From Lachnospiraceae bacterium (GTDB lineage: Bacteria; Bacillota; Clostridia; Lachnospirales; Lachnospiraceae): a stretch of 64,000 nt of DNA. The DNA is taken from NCBI GenBank assembly GCA_910575255.1, contig CAJTEM010000004.1, positions 124,001 through 188,000 of the forward strand. Direction: 5' to 3'. Under the pieces are notes generated by a model. That model was not told the origin of the DNA and did not search any database. It saw only the letters and a list, made by a program, of their open reading frames with translations. The position numbers were made by a program, and so were the translations under genes. Below, in pieces: positions 35,877-44,344 of this stretch (the first letter of the stretch is position 1; every line of letters starts with the position of its first letter).

Positions 35877-37589
35877 ATGGCAGTGAGGCTTAATGATATT
35901 ACTCTTGAGAAATTTAAGGCATATAACGAAAAGCAATCCATTGACTTGTCCGACATTAATATATTAATGGGGGCGAACAGCAGTGGAAAAAGCAGTTGTA
36001 TCCAAAGCCTGCTTGCATTAAAGCAGACCTGCGAAAGCGGGCAGGAGCATATCGGTTTACTGCTCAATGGAAAGTATGTGACATTGGGTTCTTTTTCCGA
36101 TGTTGTGAATGAAATTGCTCATGAGAAAGATCATTTTGCTATTCAGATGGGAGTGGAAGCTGGAAAGGATGAGGAAGCTGCCGAAAAAATGACAATCCGA
36201 TGGGAATTTGGCAGAAATGATGAATTCATCAATGGCGTGGAGCTGAGAAAGATCGAATTTTCTGAGGCCAGTAATATCAGTATCCAATTAGAAGAGAATA
36301 ATCAGTATTCTGTCCTTATAAATGGGAAAAGACAGAAGGTAAAAGCAGAATTGAATAATATGTTTGTTTCCTATATAATTTTTCCTTATGACAGGGAATA
36401 TGACAAAATATTGCAGGATTTTATTAAAGAGACAATCAATTGGATATGTGGACTTGAAAAAAATATTGTTACAATTAAAAAAGATATTCTGGTATCATCT
36501 CAAATTACAAGATTGTCAACATCGTTGTTCAGTAAGTTACAGAAACAGCCGCGGACATCAAATGCAGAAGAACACTTTGGGAAAGCCGCTACAGTGTTCA
36601 GTCATATTATGGAAATGCTAAGACGACAGGATGATTCTCTTGATGAAAGCCAGGCAATTCTCTTTTTGCCTTCTATGTTAATGAAGGATTTGGATTATCG
36701 GGGGTTCGATGAGATTTGGGAAAGATATAAGGGCAAAAAGCCAGGGACGCAAGAGGAATATGTCTCATACAACAGAATTTCGCTGGAACAGTTTTTGTCT
36801 ACAAGAGCAAAAGGGAAAAAGGGAGATATTAAATTATGGCCTTTGATTAAAAGCTACAATGAGTTTGTAAGAAAACTGGTATCAGGAATCCGATATTTGG
36901 GACCGTTAAGAGAGAATCCCAAAAGCTTATATCAGTGGGATATAGACATTGACCCGAATTATGTGGGAACCAGAGGAGAACATTTTCCTTCGGTGCTGAC
37001 AACAATTGAGAATAAACCGATTATGACGATGCTTCCGGATTTTGAGAAGCAGGAAGAGATCTTATTTTCTGATGCATTGGGAATATGGTGTCAGTATTTG
37101 AAGGTGGCGAGTGAAATACATGTGGATTCTTCCTATTCTTTTGGTATGAATATCAGAGTACATAATATCAATGACAGTAAGGCAGATATTATGAATGTAG
37201 GGATAGGAACCAGCCAGGTTTTGCCAGTGTTGATTATGGGATTGATCAGCCCGGATGATTCCATTCTGATTTATGAACAGCCAGAGCTTCATCTTCATCC
37301 TTATTCCCAAAGCAGGCTGGTTGACTTTTTTATAGCAATGTCGAAACTGGGGAAGCAGATCATAATAGAAACACATAGTGAATATATGCTGCATAGGTTC
37401 CGTTATCATTTATTAAAAGGAAGGGTCCAGGAAGATAAGGTTTGTCTGAATTTCTTTGCAAATAAAGAAGAGGGGACGTTTGTGTATGCAGGCCGGCTGG
37501 GGAAGAATGGGGAGATTGACTATCCGAAGGATTTTGTGGATCAGAATCAGTCCTTGTTTTTCGAGATGTTAAATGCAAAGGAAAATTGA
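35877..37589 (+). CDS. OLD/SMC-like AAA ATPase with DUF3696-type C-terminus
   Basis: A 570-residue ATPase of the ABC/OLD kind common in defence systems. Walker A NILMGANSSGKSSCIQSLLA at about residues 23-42; a long middle arm (about 100-340); signature-like IGTSQVLPVLIMGL; Walker B SILIYEQPELHLHP; switch His in IIIETHSEYMLHRF; C-terminal GEIDYPKDFVDQNQ of DUF3696 type. No TOPRIM domain, so nuclease action, if any, would come from a partner. Start at 35877 has GGGGAGGG upstream. 54 nt after the Panacea stop, and the third gene starts at its end. Confidence 0.88.
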   Translation: MAVRLNDITLEKFKAYNEKQSIDLSDINILMGANSSGKSSCIQSLLALKQTCESGQEHIGLLLNGKYVTLGSFSDVVNEIAHEKDHFAIQMGVEAGKDEEAAEKMTIRWEFGRNDEFINGVELRKIEFSEASNISIQLEENNQYSVLINGKRQKVKAELNNMFVSYIIFPYDREYDKILQDFIKETINWICGLEKNIVTIKKDILVSSQITRLSTSLFSKLQKQPRTSNAEEHFGKAATVFSHIMEMLRRQDDSLDESQAILFLPSMLMKDLDYRGFDEIWERYKGKKPGTQEEYVSYNRISLEQFLSTRAKGKKGDIKLWPLIKSYNEFVRKLVSGIRYLGPLRENPKSLYQWDIDIDPNYVGTRGEHFPSVLTTIENKPIMTMLPDFEKQEEILFSDALGIWCQYLKVASEIHVDSSYSFGMNIRVHNINDSKADIMNVGIGTSQVLPVLIMGLISPDDSILIYEQPELHLHPYSQSRLVDFFIAMSKLGKQIIIETHSEYMLHRFRYHLLKGRVQEDKVCLNFFANKEEGTFVYAGRLGKNGEIDYPKDFVDQNQSLFFEMLNAKEN

Positions 37590-37593
37590 AAGC

Positions 37594-38583
37594 ATGGAGA
37601 AGGACTTGTTTTATATAGAACCGTCGGCAATACATTTCTCGGATAAAAGTCAGGATCGATTGATTTCTGCATTTTTGGACGAGTTTGAAGAACTGCTGAG
37701 GATTATGGCACAGGGAAAGCATCGGTTTGTTATTGATTCCGTGCTGGGAAAAAGAATAATTGAAGAAACGGGGGAGTCTTTCATACCTGTCAGAATTTCG
37801 GATATAAAAGATACTAAGCTAAGAGGCCGTGTCAGCCGATTAAAACAGACATTTTATGCGGTCGTACAGCCCATGGCTGTGTATGTGGATACTGGTGCCT
37901 GCTCTGTTACAAGTGAAATTTTTTGTTTGTATCCGGAAGCGGACAGACATTTATTAGGTGAGACCGATTATTATGATTTTTTTCATTCTCTGGCAGGGGA
38001 GTGTTATAGGGAATCTCCAAAGAGTGGATGTATAATAAGCTTGCCCTCTTATACAAAATTTTCTGATAAGATTATTTCCATATCCTGCAAGTGTGAGAAT
38101 TCTGCTTTTGACAGGGAATTTCAATGTGTGGTTTCTGATACCGTTAAAGACGAGAAGAGGGAGGCAAGAGAAAAACTGGCAAAACTAATTGGAGAGTTAA
38201 AGCATGGCAGTGAAAGTGGAATTATAGTAACGCAGGCAGTTCACCATCCTTCTGTGGGAAGAACAACTATCAAAGAATATAAAGAAATACCGAGGCGGAG
38301 CCGGATGGTATTGGATATATTATTGAAATTTGGATTATACAAGCTGGAGATCCGGGACTGGGGGAGCCATAACGGGATTAAGGGAGATATACATAATTGT
38401 TTTCGAATCGATGAAAAATCTGATGATTCTCATGAGATATTAGAGGGATGGCTAATCTCGGATCATATGTCCTGTAAATTATCCATGTATTTTCATAAGA
38501 ATGCAGGGAGCCTGCTGCTTTGTATAATGGGCAATCAGTTTCTATATAATAATATGCTGGATTTAAAGAATGATATTTTTTGA
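37594..38583 (+). CDS. Unrecognised third protein of the Panacea/ATPase cassette
   Basis: A 329-residue protein I cannot assign. No signal peptide or membrane helix. Notable pieces: DLFYIEPSAIHFSDKSQDRL, HRFVIDSVLGKRIIEE, LRGRVSRLKQTFYAVVQPMA, CYRESPKSGCIISLPSY, EYKEIPRRSRMVLDILLKFG and RDWGSHNGIKGDIHNCFR. Scattered Asp, His and Lys could be catalytic, but no known nuclease pattern is evident. Start set at 37594, 4 nt after the ATPase stop with AAAGGA upstream; an ATG at 37573 inside the ATPase gene is also in frame. Tandem AAGTATCC copies follow the stop. The position suggests effector or partner of the ATPase. Confidence 0.75.
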   Translation: MEKDLFYIEPSAIHFSDKSQDRLISAFLDEFEELLRIMAQGKHRFVIDSVLGKRIIEETGESFIPVRISDIKDTKLRGRVSRLKQTFYAVVQPMAVYVDTGACSVTSEIFCLYPEADRHLLGETDYYDFFHSLAGECYRESPKSGCIISLPSYTKFSDKIISISCKCENSAFDREFQCVVSDTVKDEKREAREKLAKLIGELKHGSESGIIVTQAVHHPSVGRTTIKEYKEIPRRSRMVLDILLKFGLYKLEIRDWGSHNGIKGDIHNCFRIDEKSDDSHEILEGWLISDHMSCKLSMYFHKNAGSLLLCIMGNQFLYNNMLDLKNDIF

Positions 38584-38624
38584 TTTTTTGGAAGTATCCA
38601 AAAGTATCCAAAAAGAAAAAACAG

Positions 38625-38653
38625 TTGAAAATTAAGTGCCCATGTGGTATCAT
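38625..38653 (+). promoter_or_regulatory. Promoter of the peptide transporter operon
   Basis: TTGAAA (38625-38630) and TATCAT (38648-38653), 17-nt spacing, giving a leader of about 180 nt. Confidence 0.7.
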
Positions 38654-38697
38654 TTGAACATTAAGGTAAAGTTCCGACATACATGCGTACGTGCGAA

Positions 38698-38731
38698 GGT
38701 GCAACCCGGGGTGGAATTGCACCATTTTTTA
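38698..38731 (+). terminator. Leader terminator (possible attenuator) before the peptide-binding gene
   Basis: GGTGCAA (38698-38704) pairs with TTGCACC (38717-38723), then ATTTTTTA. It lies between the promoter at 38625 and the gene at 38841, so transcription must pass it. No known riboswitch recognised in the short leader. Confidence 0.6.
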
Positions 38732-38840
38732 TCATAGGGGATCCCTTGTTTCTTTGGAGGATTACGAATCATGTCCCGGGATATTTTCGTACCGAAGGCG
38801 TTTTGGCAGGTATGGCGGACAAAAAGAGGAGGATGACATT

Positions 38841-40529
38841 ATGAAAAAGAAACTGAGCCTGGCGCTTGCCTCTGTGATGACACTGGGGCTGATATTGTCC
38901 GGCTGCGGCGGCAATAACACAAGCTCTGGCAGCGGAGGCGGAGACGGTTCCGTGCCTGCGGCAGATGATACTACGGCTGCAGAGACAACAGCGTCCGGGG
39001 ATAGCGGAGTTGACACCGCGGGATTTATGATCGATGTGCTGAATGCGGATATTCAGACTGCAGATGTGCAGAAGACGAGCAAGGATTACACATTGCCGCA
39101 GAATATCTATGACCGTCTGCTGGAGATCGAGGTGGATGATGCAGGTGTTTCCAAGATTGTGCCGAGCCTGGCGGAAGATTGGGATATTTCCGCAGACGGA
39201 CTGGAATATACCTTCCATCTGCGTCAGGATGTCAAGTTCCAGAACGGCAATGATTTCACTGCCGAGGACGTGGTTTACACCTTTCATCGGCTGCTGACCG
39301 TGGAGAACGGGGTCAACACCGAGCTGCTGGATCAGGTGAAGGGAGCGGCAGAGGTGATTGAAGGAAGCGCCGATACGCTGGAAGGCGTGGAAATGGTAGA
39401 TGATTATACGGTTAAGATCACATTGAAAGAGCCTTTTGCGGCATTTCTGTCCTGCCTGACGGCTCCGGGCCTGTCGATCTATGACAGTGAGGCTACGGAG
39501 GCGGCAGGAGATCAGTTCGGCATGGATCCGGCAGTGACGGTCGGTACGGGACCGTTCCGTTTTGCAGGATGGACCTTCAATGATCAGCTGGTGCTGGTGA
39601 AGAACGAGGATTACTGGAAGGGTGCGCCCGAGCTGCCGGGTGTTGTCATCAAGATCATTCCGGATACCGAGACGCAGACCATGATGTTCGAGAGCGGAGA
39701 ACTGGATCTGCTGGATCTGGACTTTGTGACGGATGCCGCGGATCGTTTCCTGGAGACTTATCCGGAGCAGATCGTACAGGGGCCGCGGGTAGGCATTACC
39801 TATTTTACCATGAATTTTAATATTGAGCCGTTTCAGGATCTGAAAGTGCGCCAGGCAGTGCAGATGGCCATCGACCGTCAGGCGATTCTCGATGCCCTGT
39901 ACGGCGGGCGCGGACAGGTGGAGCATGGGATCTATCCTTACGGCCTGATCGGGTTCAATGAGGGACAGACAAAGATCAGCTATGATCCGGAAAAGGCCAA
40001 GGCGCTGCTGGCAGAGGCAGGCTATCCGGATGGCTTTACCATGGAGCTGGCGGCTGATGCTTCGGCTTCGGATACGGTGACAATGGCGCTGGAGATCATC
40101 AAGGAGCAGCTGGCGGCCGTGGGCATCAATGCCGAGATTAAGAATTATGATGAGTCTACCTGGCTGGAGACCCGTAAGGCCGGTGAACTGGGATCCTTTA
40201 TGTCTACCTGGACGGCGGACTTCAATGATCCGGAGAATTTCATTTATACCTTCTTCGGGAATGAAGAAAAGACCCGGATCCGTTCTATCAATTATCCGGA
40301 TACAGCCGTGATGGATCGTGTGGGCGCGGCACGGGGAATCGTGAATGAGGATGAGAGACTGGCGGAGTATCAGGCACTTGAAGAAAAGCTGATTCATGAG
40401 GATGCGGCATGGGTACCGATGTATTCCCGGACTCATCTGTGGGCAGTAAGCAGCCGGGTGCAGAACTTCAAGCCGGTATGGAGCGGGGTCAGTGACCGGA
40501 TGTATTATGGGGTTTCTCTGAGCGAATAA
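38841..40529 (+). CDS. Peptide ABC transporter substrate-binding lipoprotein
   Basis: Extracellular binding protein of the SBP_bac_5 family for di- or oligopeptides (nickel or other ligands are possible in this family). 562 residues, lipoprotein signal with lipobox ILSGCGG, Ser/Gly/Thr-rich linker to about residue 60, then the typical fold: YDRLLEIEVDDAGVSKIVPS, LAEDWDISADGLEYTFHLRQ, DVKFQNGNDFTAEDVVYTF and a C-terminal domain with WVPMYSRTHLWAVSS. GAGGAGG lies 7 nt before the ATG. Followed by a terminator and then the permease and ATPase genes on the same strand. Confidence 0.93.
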   Translation: MKKKLSLALASVMTLGLILSGCGGNNTSSGSGGGDGSVPAADDTTAAETTASGDSGVDTAGFMIDVLNADIQTADVQKTSKDYTLPQNIYDRLLEIEVDDAGVSKIVPSLAEDWDISADGLEYTFHLRQDVKFQNGNDFTAEDVVYTFHRLLTVENGVNTELLDQVKGAAEVIEGSADTLEGVEMVDDYTVKITLKEPFAAFLSCLTAPGLSIYDSEATEAAGDQFGMDPAVTVGTGPFRFAGWTFNDQLVLVKNEDYWKGAPELPGVVIKIIPDTETQTMMFESGELDLLDLDFVTDAADRFLETYPEQIVQGPRVGITYFTMNFNIEPFQDLKVRQAVQMAIDRQAILDALYGGRGQVEHGIYPYGLIGFNEGQTKISYDPEKAKALLAEAGYPDGFTMELAADASASDTVTMALEIIKEQLAAVGINAEIKNYDESTWLETRKAGELGSFMSTWTADFNDPENFIYTFFGNEEKTRIRSINYPDTAVMDRVGAARGIVNEDERLAEYQALEEKLIHEDAAWVPMYSRTHLWAVSSRVQNFKPVWSGVSDRMYYGVSLSE

Positions 40530-40612
40530 AGACCGGCAGGCCTAGTACAGCATGAGCTTCGGCTGCTTCCAATAAGTGCTGCCGGCGCTTAGAGGGACTG
40601 CTTGAGAGAATC

Positions 40613-40651
40613 AATGCCGCAGAATGGAGAAATCGATTTTGCGGCATTTTT
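40613..40651 (+). terminator. Terminator between binding protein and permease genes
   Basis: AATGCCGCA (40613-40621) and TGCGGCATT (40640-40648) form a 9-bp stem followed by TTTAC. Leaky termination here would leave the binding protein in excess over the membrane parts, a common design. Confidence 0.75.
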
Positions 40652-40766
40652 ACGTAACAGTTCAGATAACCTTGGACTGCTACATTTTTACACGTTATAA
40701 CCGTGTTTCGTCGCAGGTATGCGTCAGATATACTTTATGATTGATTGGGATGAGGAGGGCAGACAG

Positions 40767-41690
40767 GTGTTAAACAGGGTACTGAAGCGTATCGCCATAT
40801 CGATTCCGGTGCTGGTGGGGGTGGTGCTGGCAATCTTTATCATGCTGCGTATTGTTCCGGGGAATCCGGTTACCACAATGATGGGAGAACATGTGAATCC
40901 GGCGGTGATTGAGAAGATCAGCCGTGAGATGGGGCTGGATCAGCCGTTGTACGTCCAGTTTTTCCGCTATATTGCCAATGCTCTGCGGGGGGATTTTGGC
41001 ACTTCTTACCGGCTGAACCGGAATGTGACCGGCATTATTCTGGAGGCATTTCCGAATACGGTAAAGCTGTCGCTGCTGGCGGCTGTGATTGCATGGCTGA
41101 TCGGGATTGTGTCCGGGATTGTGGCGGCGATCCGGCAGAATAAGCTGCTGGATCGCCTGTTCATGGGTGTTTCCCTGATGGGTGTTTCCATGCCGGTGTT
41201 TATGACTGCGCTGGTGCTTCAGTATGTGTTTGCGTTTAAGCTCAAGTGGTTTCCTGTCTCAGGCTTTGACTCTTTCAAAGCGATGGTTCTCCCGGCGATT
41301 GCACTGGGGTGGAATTCGGCGGGAAGCATTGCCCGGATGACACGTTCGAATCTGGTGGAGGTCATGCAGAATGATTTTATCCGGACTGCCCGGGCCAAGG
41401 GGCTGCGGGAGAATGGCGTGATCATCGGACATGCGCTTAAGAATGCCATGCTGCCGGTGGTTACCATGATGGCATTGCAGCTTTCCAGTATGCTTTCCGG
41501 CGCGGTTCTGACGGAGAGTGTATTCGGTGTGCCGGGGATCGGGAGGCTGGCGGTGAACGGGATTGAGACCCGTGACATGCCGCTTTTGCAGGGGACGGTG
41601 GTATTTACTACCATATTGATTATTCTGGGGAATCTGATTGCGGACCTGCTTTACAATGTGCTGGATCCCAGGATTCGGGAGGGCGCATAG
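40767..41690 (+). CDS. dppB: Peptide ABC transporter permease, DppB type
   Basis: Inner-membrane permease, 307 residues, six membrane helices. Start chosen at GTG 40767: AGGAGGG lies 7 nt upstream and the product then begins LNRVLKRIAISIPVLVGVVL, the normal DppB start and length; an ATG 48 nt earlier gives a non-family extension. Conserved LRIVPGNPVTTMMGE, MGLDQPLYVQFF and the EAA coupling loop FIRTARAKGLRENGVIIGHA are present. The product pairs with the DppC-like permease downstream. Confidence 0.93.
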   Translation: MLNRVLKRIAISIPVLVGVVLAIFIMLRIVPGNPVTTMMGEHVNPAVIEKISREMGLDQPLYVQFFRYIANALRGDFGTSYRLNRNVTGIILEAFPNTVKLSLLAAVIAWLIGIVSGIVAAIRQNKLLDRLFMGVSLMGVSMPVFMTALVLQYVFAFKLKWFPVSGFDSFKAMVLPAIALGWNSAGSIARMTRSNLVEVMQNDFIRTARAKGLRENGVIIGHALKNAMLPVVTMMALQLSSMLSGAVLTESVFGVPGIGRLAVNGIETRDMPLLQGTVVFTTILIILGNLIADLLYNVLDPRIREGA

Positions 41691-41770
41691 GATGAGAGAG
41701 ACGGGGGAGTGTTTCAGGCTTTGGGCTGGAACGGACAGATCAGGCGGAAAACGCCGGGAGGATACACAGG

Positions 41771-42961
41771 ATGACAGATGAGAGAACAGGGCTGACCAGG
41801 GGGAACCGGGAGGATCAGGAAGGACAGATGTCCGGAGAGACGAAAGGTTTTGCGGGCGTCCGGGAAGAGGGGAGAGCGGCGGAAGAAGATTTTGCGGGCG
41901 TCCGGGAAGAGGGGGCAGCGGCGGAAGACGGCTTCGTGGACGTCCGGGAAGAGGGGACAGTGGCGGCAGAAGGCTTTGCGGGCGTCCGGGAAGAGGGGGC
42001 AGCGGCGGAAGACGGCTTTGCGGGCGTCCGGGAAGAGGGGACAGCGGCAGAGGAAAGCGTTGCGGCAGGAAAGCGGATACCGGATTCCGGGGAGGCCGAA
42101 GCGCAGTTGGGGGAAGCGGATACCTGGCAGGATAAGCTGCGGACTCTGGTACGGCAGAATAAGCTGGCGGTTTTTTCGGCATTGCTGATCTTACTGATGA
42201 TTCTGGCGGCGGTCTTTGCCCCGTGGGTGGCGCCTTACGATCACCTGGCGCAGAGCCTGACGGATCGCCTGCAGGATCCAAGCGCCGCCCATTGGCTGGG
42301 TACGGATGAACTGGGGCGGGATGTCTTAAGCCGGATTATCTTTGGGGCGCGGATTTCCCTTACCGTGGGTCTGCTGCCGACCCTGATTTCCATGGCGATC
42401 GGCACGGTTCTTGGATTGTGCGCCGGGTTCTACGGCGGGAAGACGGATTTTGTTATCATGCGTCTGGCAGATGTGATGCTGGCATTTCCCTCCCTTTTGC
42501 TGGCGATGGTGGTGATGTATACCATGGGGGGCGGCCTCATTAATATATTCATTGCCTTGAGCCTGGTGAACTGGGCGGGTACGGCACGGATTGTGCGCTC
42601 TCAGACATTATCTTTGAAGGAGAAGGAGTTTGTGGAGGCAGCACGGTCCATTGGGGTAAAGAAATGGACCATTATGTTCCGGCATATCCTGCCCAACTGC
42701 CTGCCGTCGCTGATTGTACTGTTTACTTTAAATATTCCGTCAGCGATCCTGTCGGAGGCTTCTTTAAGCTTTCTGGGAATCGGGGCGCAGCCTCCTTCCG
42801 CCAGCTGGGGCCTGATGGTGGTCCGGGGAAAGAAATACCTGTTCTCGGAGCCCTGGCTTTCGATTGCCCCCAGCGTGGCAATTATGCTGGTGGTGCTGGC
42901 GTTTAATTTCCTGGGAGACGGCTTGCGCGATGTGCTGGATCCTTATCTGAAAGAGCAGTAA
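41771..42961 (+). CDS. dppC: Peptide ABC transporter permease, DppC type, with N-terminal tandem repeats
   Basis: Second membrane permease. The family part starts near residue 120 (WQDKLRTLVRQNKLAVFSAL) and is normal: VAPYDHLAQSLTDRLQDPS, WLGTDELGRDVLSRIIFGAR, EAA loop EFVEAARSIGVKKWTIMFRH, FLGDGLRDVLDPYLKEQ. The first about 115 residues are extra: five 14-residue acidic repeats of the type GFAGVREEGAAAED (residues 26-95) and a charged linker. DppC proteins usually have about 280-310 residues; this one has 396. The extension would face the cytoplasm. Confidence 0.92.
   Translation: MTDERTGLTRGNREDQEGQMSGETKGFAGVREEGRAAEEDFAGVREEGAAAEDGFVDVREEGTVAAEGFAGVREEGAAAEDGFAGVREEGTAAEESVAAGKRIPDSGEAEAQLGEADTWQDKLRTLVRQNKLAVFSALLILLMILAAVFAPWVAPYDHLAQSLTDRLQDPSAAHWLGTDELGRDVLSRIIFGARISLTVGLLPTLISMAIGTVLGLCAGFYGGKTDFVIMRLADVMLAFPSLLLAMVVMYTMGGGLINIFIALSLVNWAGTARIVRSQTLSLKEKEFVEAARSIGVKKWTIMFRHILPNCLPSLIVLFTLNIPSAILSEASLSFLGIGAQPPSASWGLMVVRGKKYLFSEPWLSIAPSVAIMLVVLAFNFLGDGLRDVLDPYLKEQ
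41846..42055 (+). repeat. 42-bp coding minisatellite in the DppC-type gene
   Basis: Five consecutive 42-bp units, in frame, each containing GCGGGCGTCCGGGAAGAGGG or a one- or two-base variant; units 1, 2, 4 and 5 are most alike. Confidence 0.92.
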
Positions 42962-43001
42962 GGAACTGTCGCAAATTACAAGTTATTTCATGACAGTTCC
43001 T
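42961..43001. repeat. 10-bp inverted repeat between permease and ATPase genes
   Basis: AGGAACTGTC and GACAGTTCCT flank a 21-nt A+T-rich loop, starting at the stop codon of the DppC-type gene. No T tail. Possibly an RNA-stability hairpin within the operon. Confidence 0.6.
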
Positions 43002-43015
43002 AAGAAGGAGAGACG

Positions 43016-44344
43016 ATGAGTGAAGCTATGGTATTGGATATTAAAAATCTGCAGTCTCATTTTTTTACAGCCAAGGGTGAGGTGCCGGCTGTAGACGGGG
43101 TCAGTATTCAGGTGCCGCCGGGGAAGATCATCGGTATCGTGGGAGAGTCCGGCTGTGGGAAAAGCATGACAGCTATGTCCGTGATGGGGCTTCTGCGTTA
43201 TCCCGGACGGGTGGTGGGAGGAAGTATCACTTTGGAGGGACGGGATATCACCCACCTGTCGCCAAGGGAGCTTTCCCAGGTGCGGGGGAATGAGATCTCC
43301 ATGATTTTTCAGGAACCTATGACATCCCTGAATCCGGTATATCCGGTGGGAAAGCAGGTGAGGGAAGCGATTCTGCTGCACCAGAAGGTTTCCAAGGCCG
43401 AGGCAAAAGCCAGGGTGCTGGATATTTTCCGGTCAGTAGGGATCCCGGAGCCGGAGAAGCGTTACTACAGCTATCCGCATCAGCTGTCCGGCGGGCTTCG
43501 GCAGCGGGTGATGATCGGTATGGCCATGGTCTGCCGGCCCAAGGTGATGATTGCGGATGAGCCTACCACAGCCCTGGATGTGACCATTGAGGCGCAGATC
43601 CTGCGGTTGATGAAAAAACTGTGTGAGGAACAGGGAACCTCCATCATCCTCATTACCCACAATATGGGAGTGGTGGCAGAGGTATGCGATTATGTGTATG
43701 TGATGTATGCCGGTAAGGTTATGGAGCAGGCCGAGACCTTTGCCTTGTTTGAAAGGCCCAGCCATCCCTATACCCAGGGCCTTTTAAAATCCATTCCCAA
43801 GCTGGATGAGAAGGCCGAGCGGCTGTATACCATTGAGGGGGTGGTGCCCAACCTTCTGCATCTGCCCAAGGGCTGCAGCTTTTGTACCCGCTGCGATCAG
43901 GCACAGGAGAGATGCTTTGTGGAGAAGCCTGGCCTGTATGAGGCAGTGCGCCTGAATGAGCCGGAAGTTGGTGGCCGGGAGAGCGTGGAACTGAATGAGC
44001 CGGCAGCCGGCGTCCGGGAGAGTGTGGGCCTGAATGAGATGGCAACCGGCAGCCGGAAGAGAGCAGGCCTGGATGAGTCGGCAGCCGGCAGCCAAGAGAG
44101 TGCGGACATGCAGGGAATGGCAGGAGGCGGCAGCCGGAAACCGGGAGAGTGCGGGCATGCGGGGGACGGCGAGGATAGCCAGGGCCGGGCCGGGCAGGAG
44201 AAGGAAGGGCAGGAGCCGGGAAGCCAGGGGAGAGAAGTCCGGGAGAAGGCGGAGACTCACACTCGGAGAGACTCCGGCCAGGAGCCGGCCAGCCATGGAG
44301 TGAGATGCTTCCGGTATGAAAGCGGAGGGCAGTTGGATGAATAG
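43016..44344 (+). CDS. dppD: Peptide ABC transporter ATPase, DppD type, with repeat insertion
   Basis: Cytoplasmic ATPase. Walker A GIVGESGCGKSMT near residue 42, Q-loop IFQEPMTSLNPVY, signature YPHQLSGGLRQRVMIGMAMV, Walker B VMIADEPTTALDV, His LITHNMGVVAEVC. The C-terminal oligopeptide-transporter domain starts normally (HLPKGCSFCTRCDQAQERCF), where Cys residues usually ligate an iron-sulfur cluster or metal, but between the third Cys and the last (GVRCFRYE) an insert of about 115 residues occurs, beginning with four 13-residue repeats (LNEPAAGVRESVG type) and continuing Gly/Glu/Arg-rich. The total is 442 residues against about 325-340 normally. Confidence 0.93.
   Translation: MSEAMVLDIKNLQSHFFTAKGEVPAVDGVSIQVPPGKIIGIVGESGCGKSMTAMSVMGLLRYPGRVVGGSITLEGRDITHLSPRELSQVRGNEISMIFQEPMTSLNPVYPVGKQVREAILLHQKVSKAEAKARVLDIFRSVGIPEPEKRYYSYPHQLSGGLRQRVMIGMAMVCRPKVMIADEPTTALDVTIEAQILRLMKKLCEEQGTSIILITHNMGVVAEVCDYVYVMYAGKVMEQAETFALFERPSHPYTQGLLKSIPKLDEKAERLYTIEGVVPNLLHLPKGCSFCTRCDQAQERCFVEKPGLYEAVRLNEPEVGGRESVELNEPAAGVRESVGLNEMATGSRKRAGLDESAAGSQESADMQGMAGGGSRKPGECGHAGDGEDSQGRAGQEKEGQEPGSQGREVREKAETHTRRDSGQEPASHGVRCFRYESGGQLDE
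43952..44107 (+). repeat. 39-bp coding minisatellite in the DppD-type gene
   Basis: Four 39-bp units, in frame, beginning CTGAATGAGCCGGAAG, CTGAATGAGCCGGCAG, CTGAATGAGATGGCAA and CTGGATGAGTCGGCAG; a fifth degenerate unit follows. Confidence 0.85.

Noticed and set aside
38769-40436. A 555-codon open frame antisense to the peptide-binding gene
   Set aside because: It mirrors a well-supported lipoprotein gene, is rich in His, Arg, Ile and Leu as expected for a shadow frame, and has no family motif or ribosome site.
40719-40766. ATG start of the DppB-type permease at 40719
   Set aside because: The 16 extra residues are not family-like; GTG 40767 has AGGAGGG at 7 nt and gives the normal start.
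41846-42055. Regular repeats considered as a CRISPR array
   Set aside because: Units are contiguous with no unique spacers, keep the reading frame and lie inside a permease gene.
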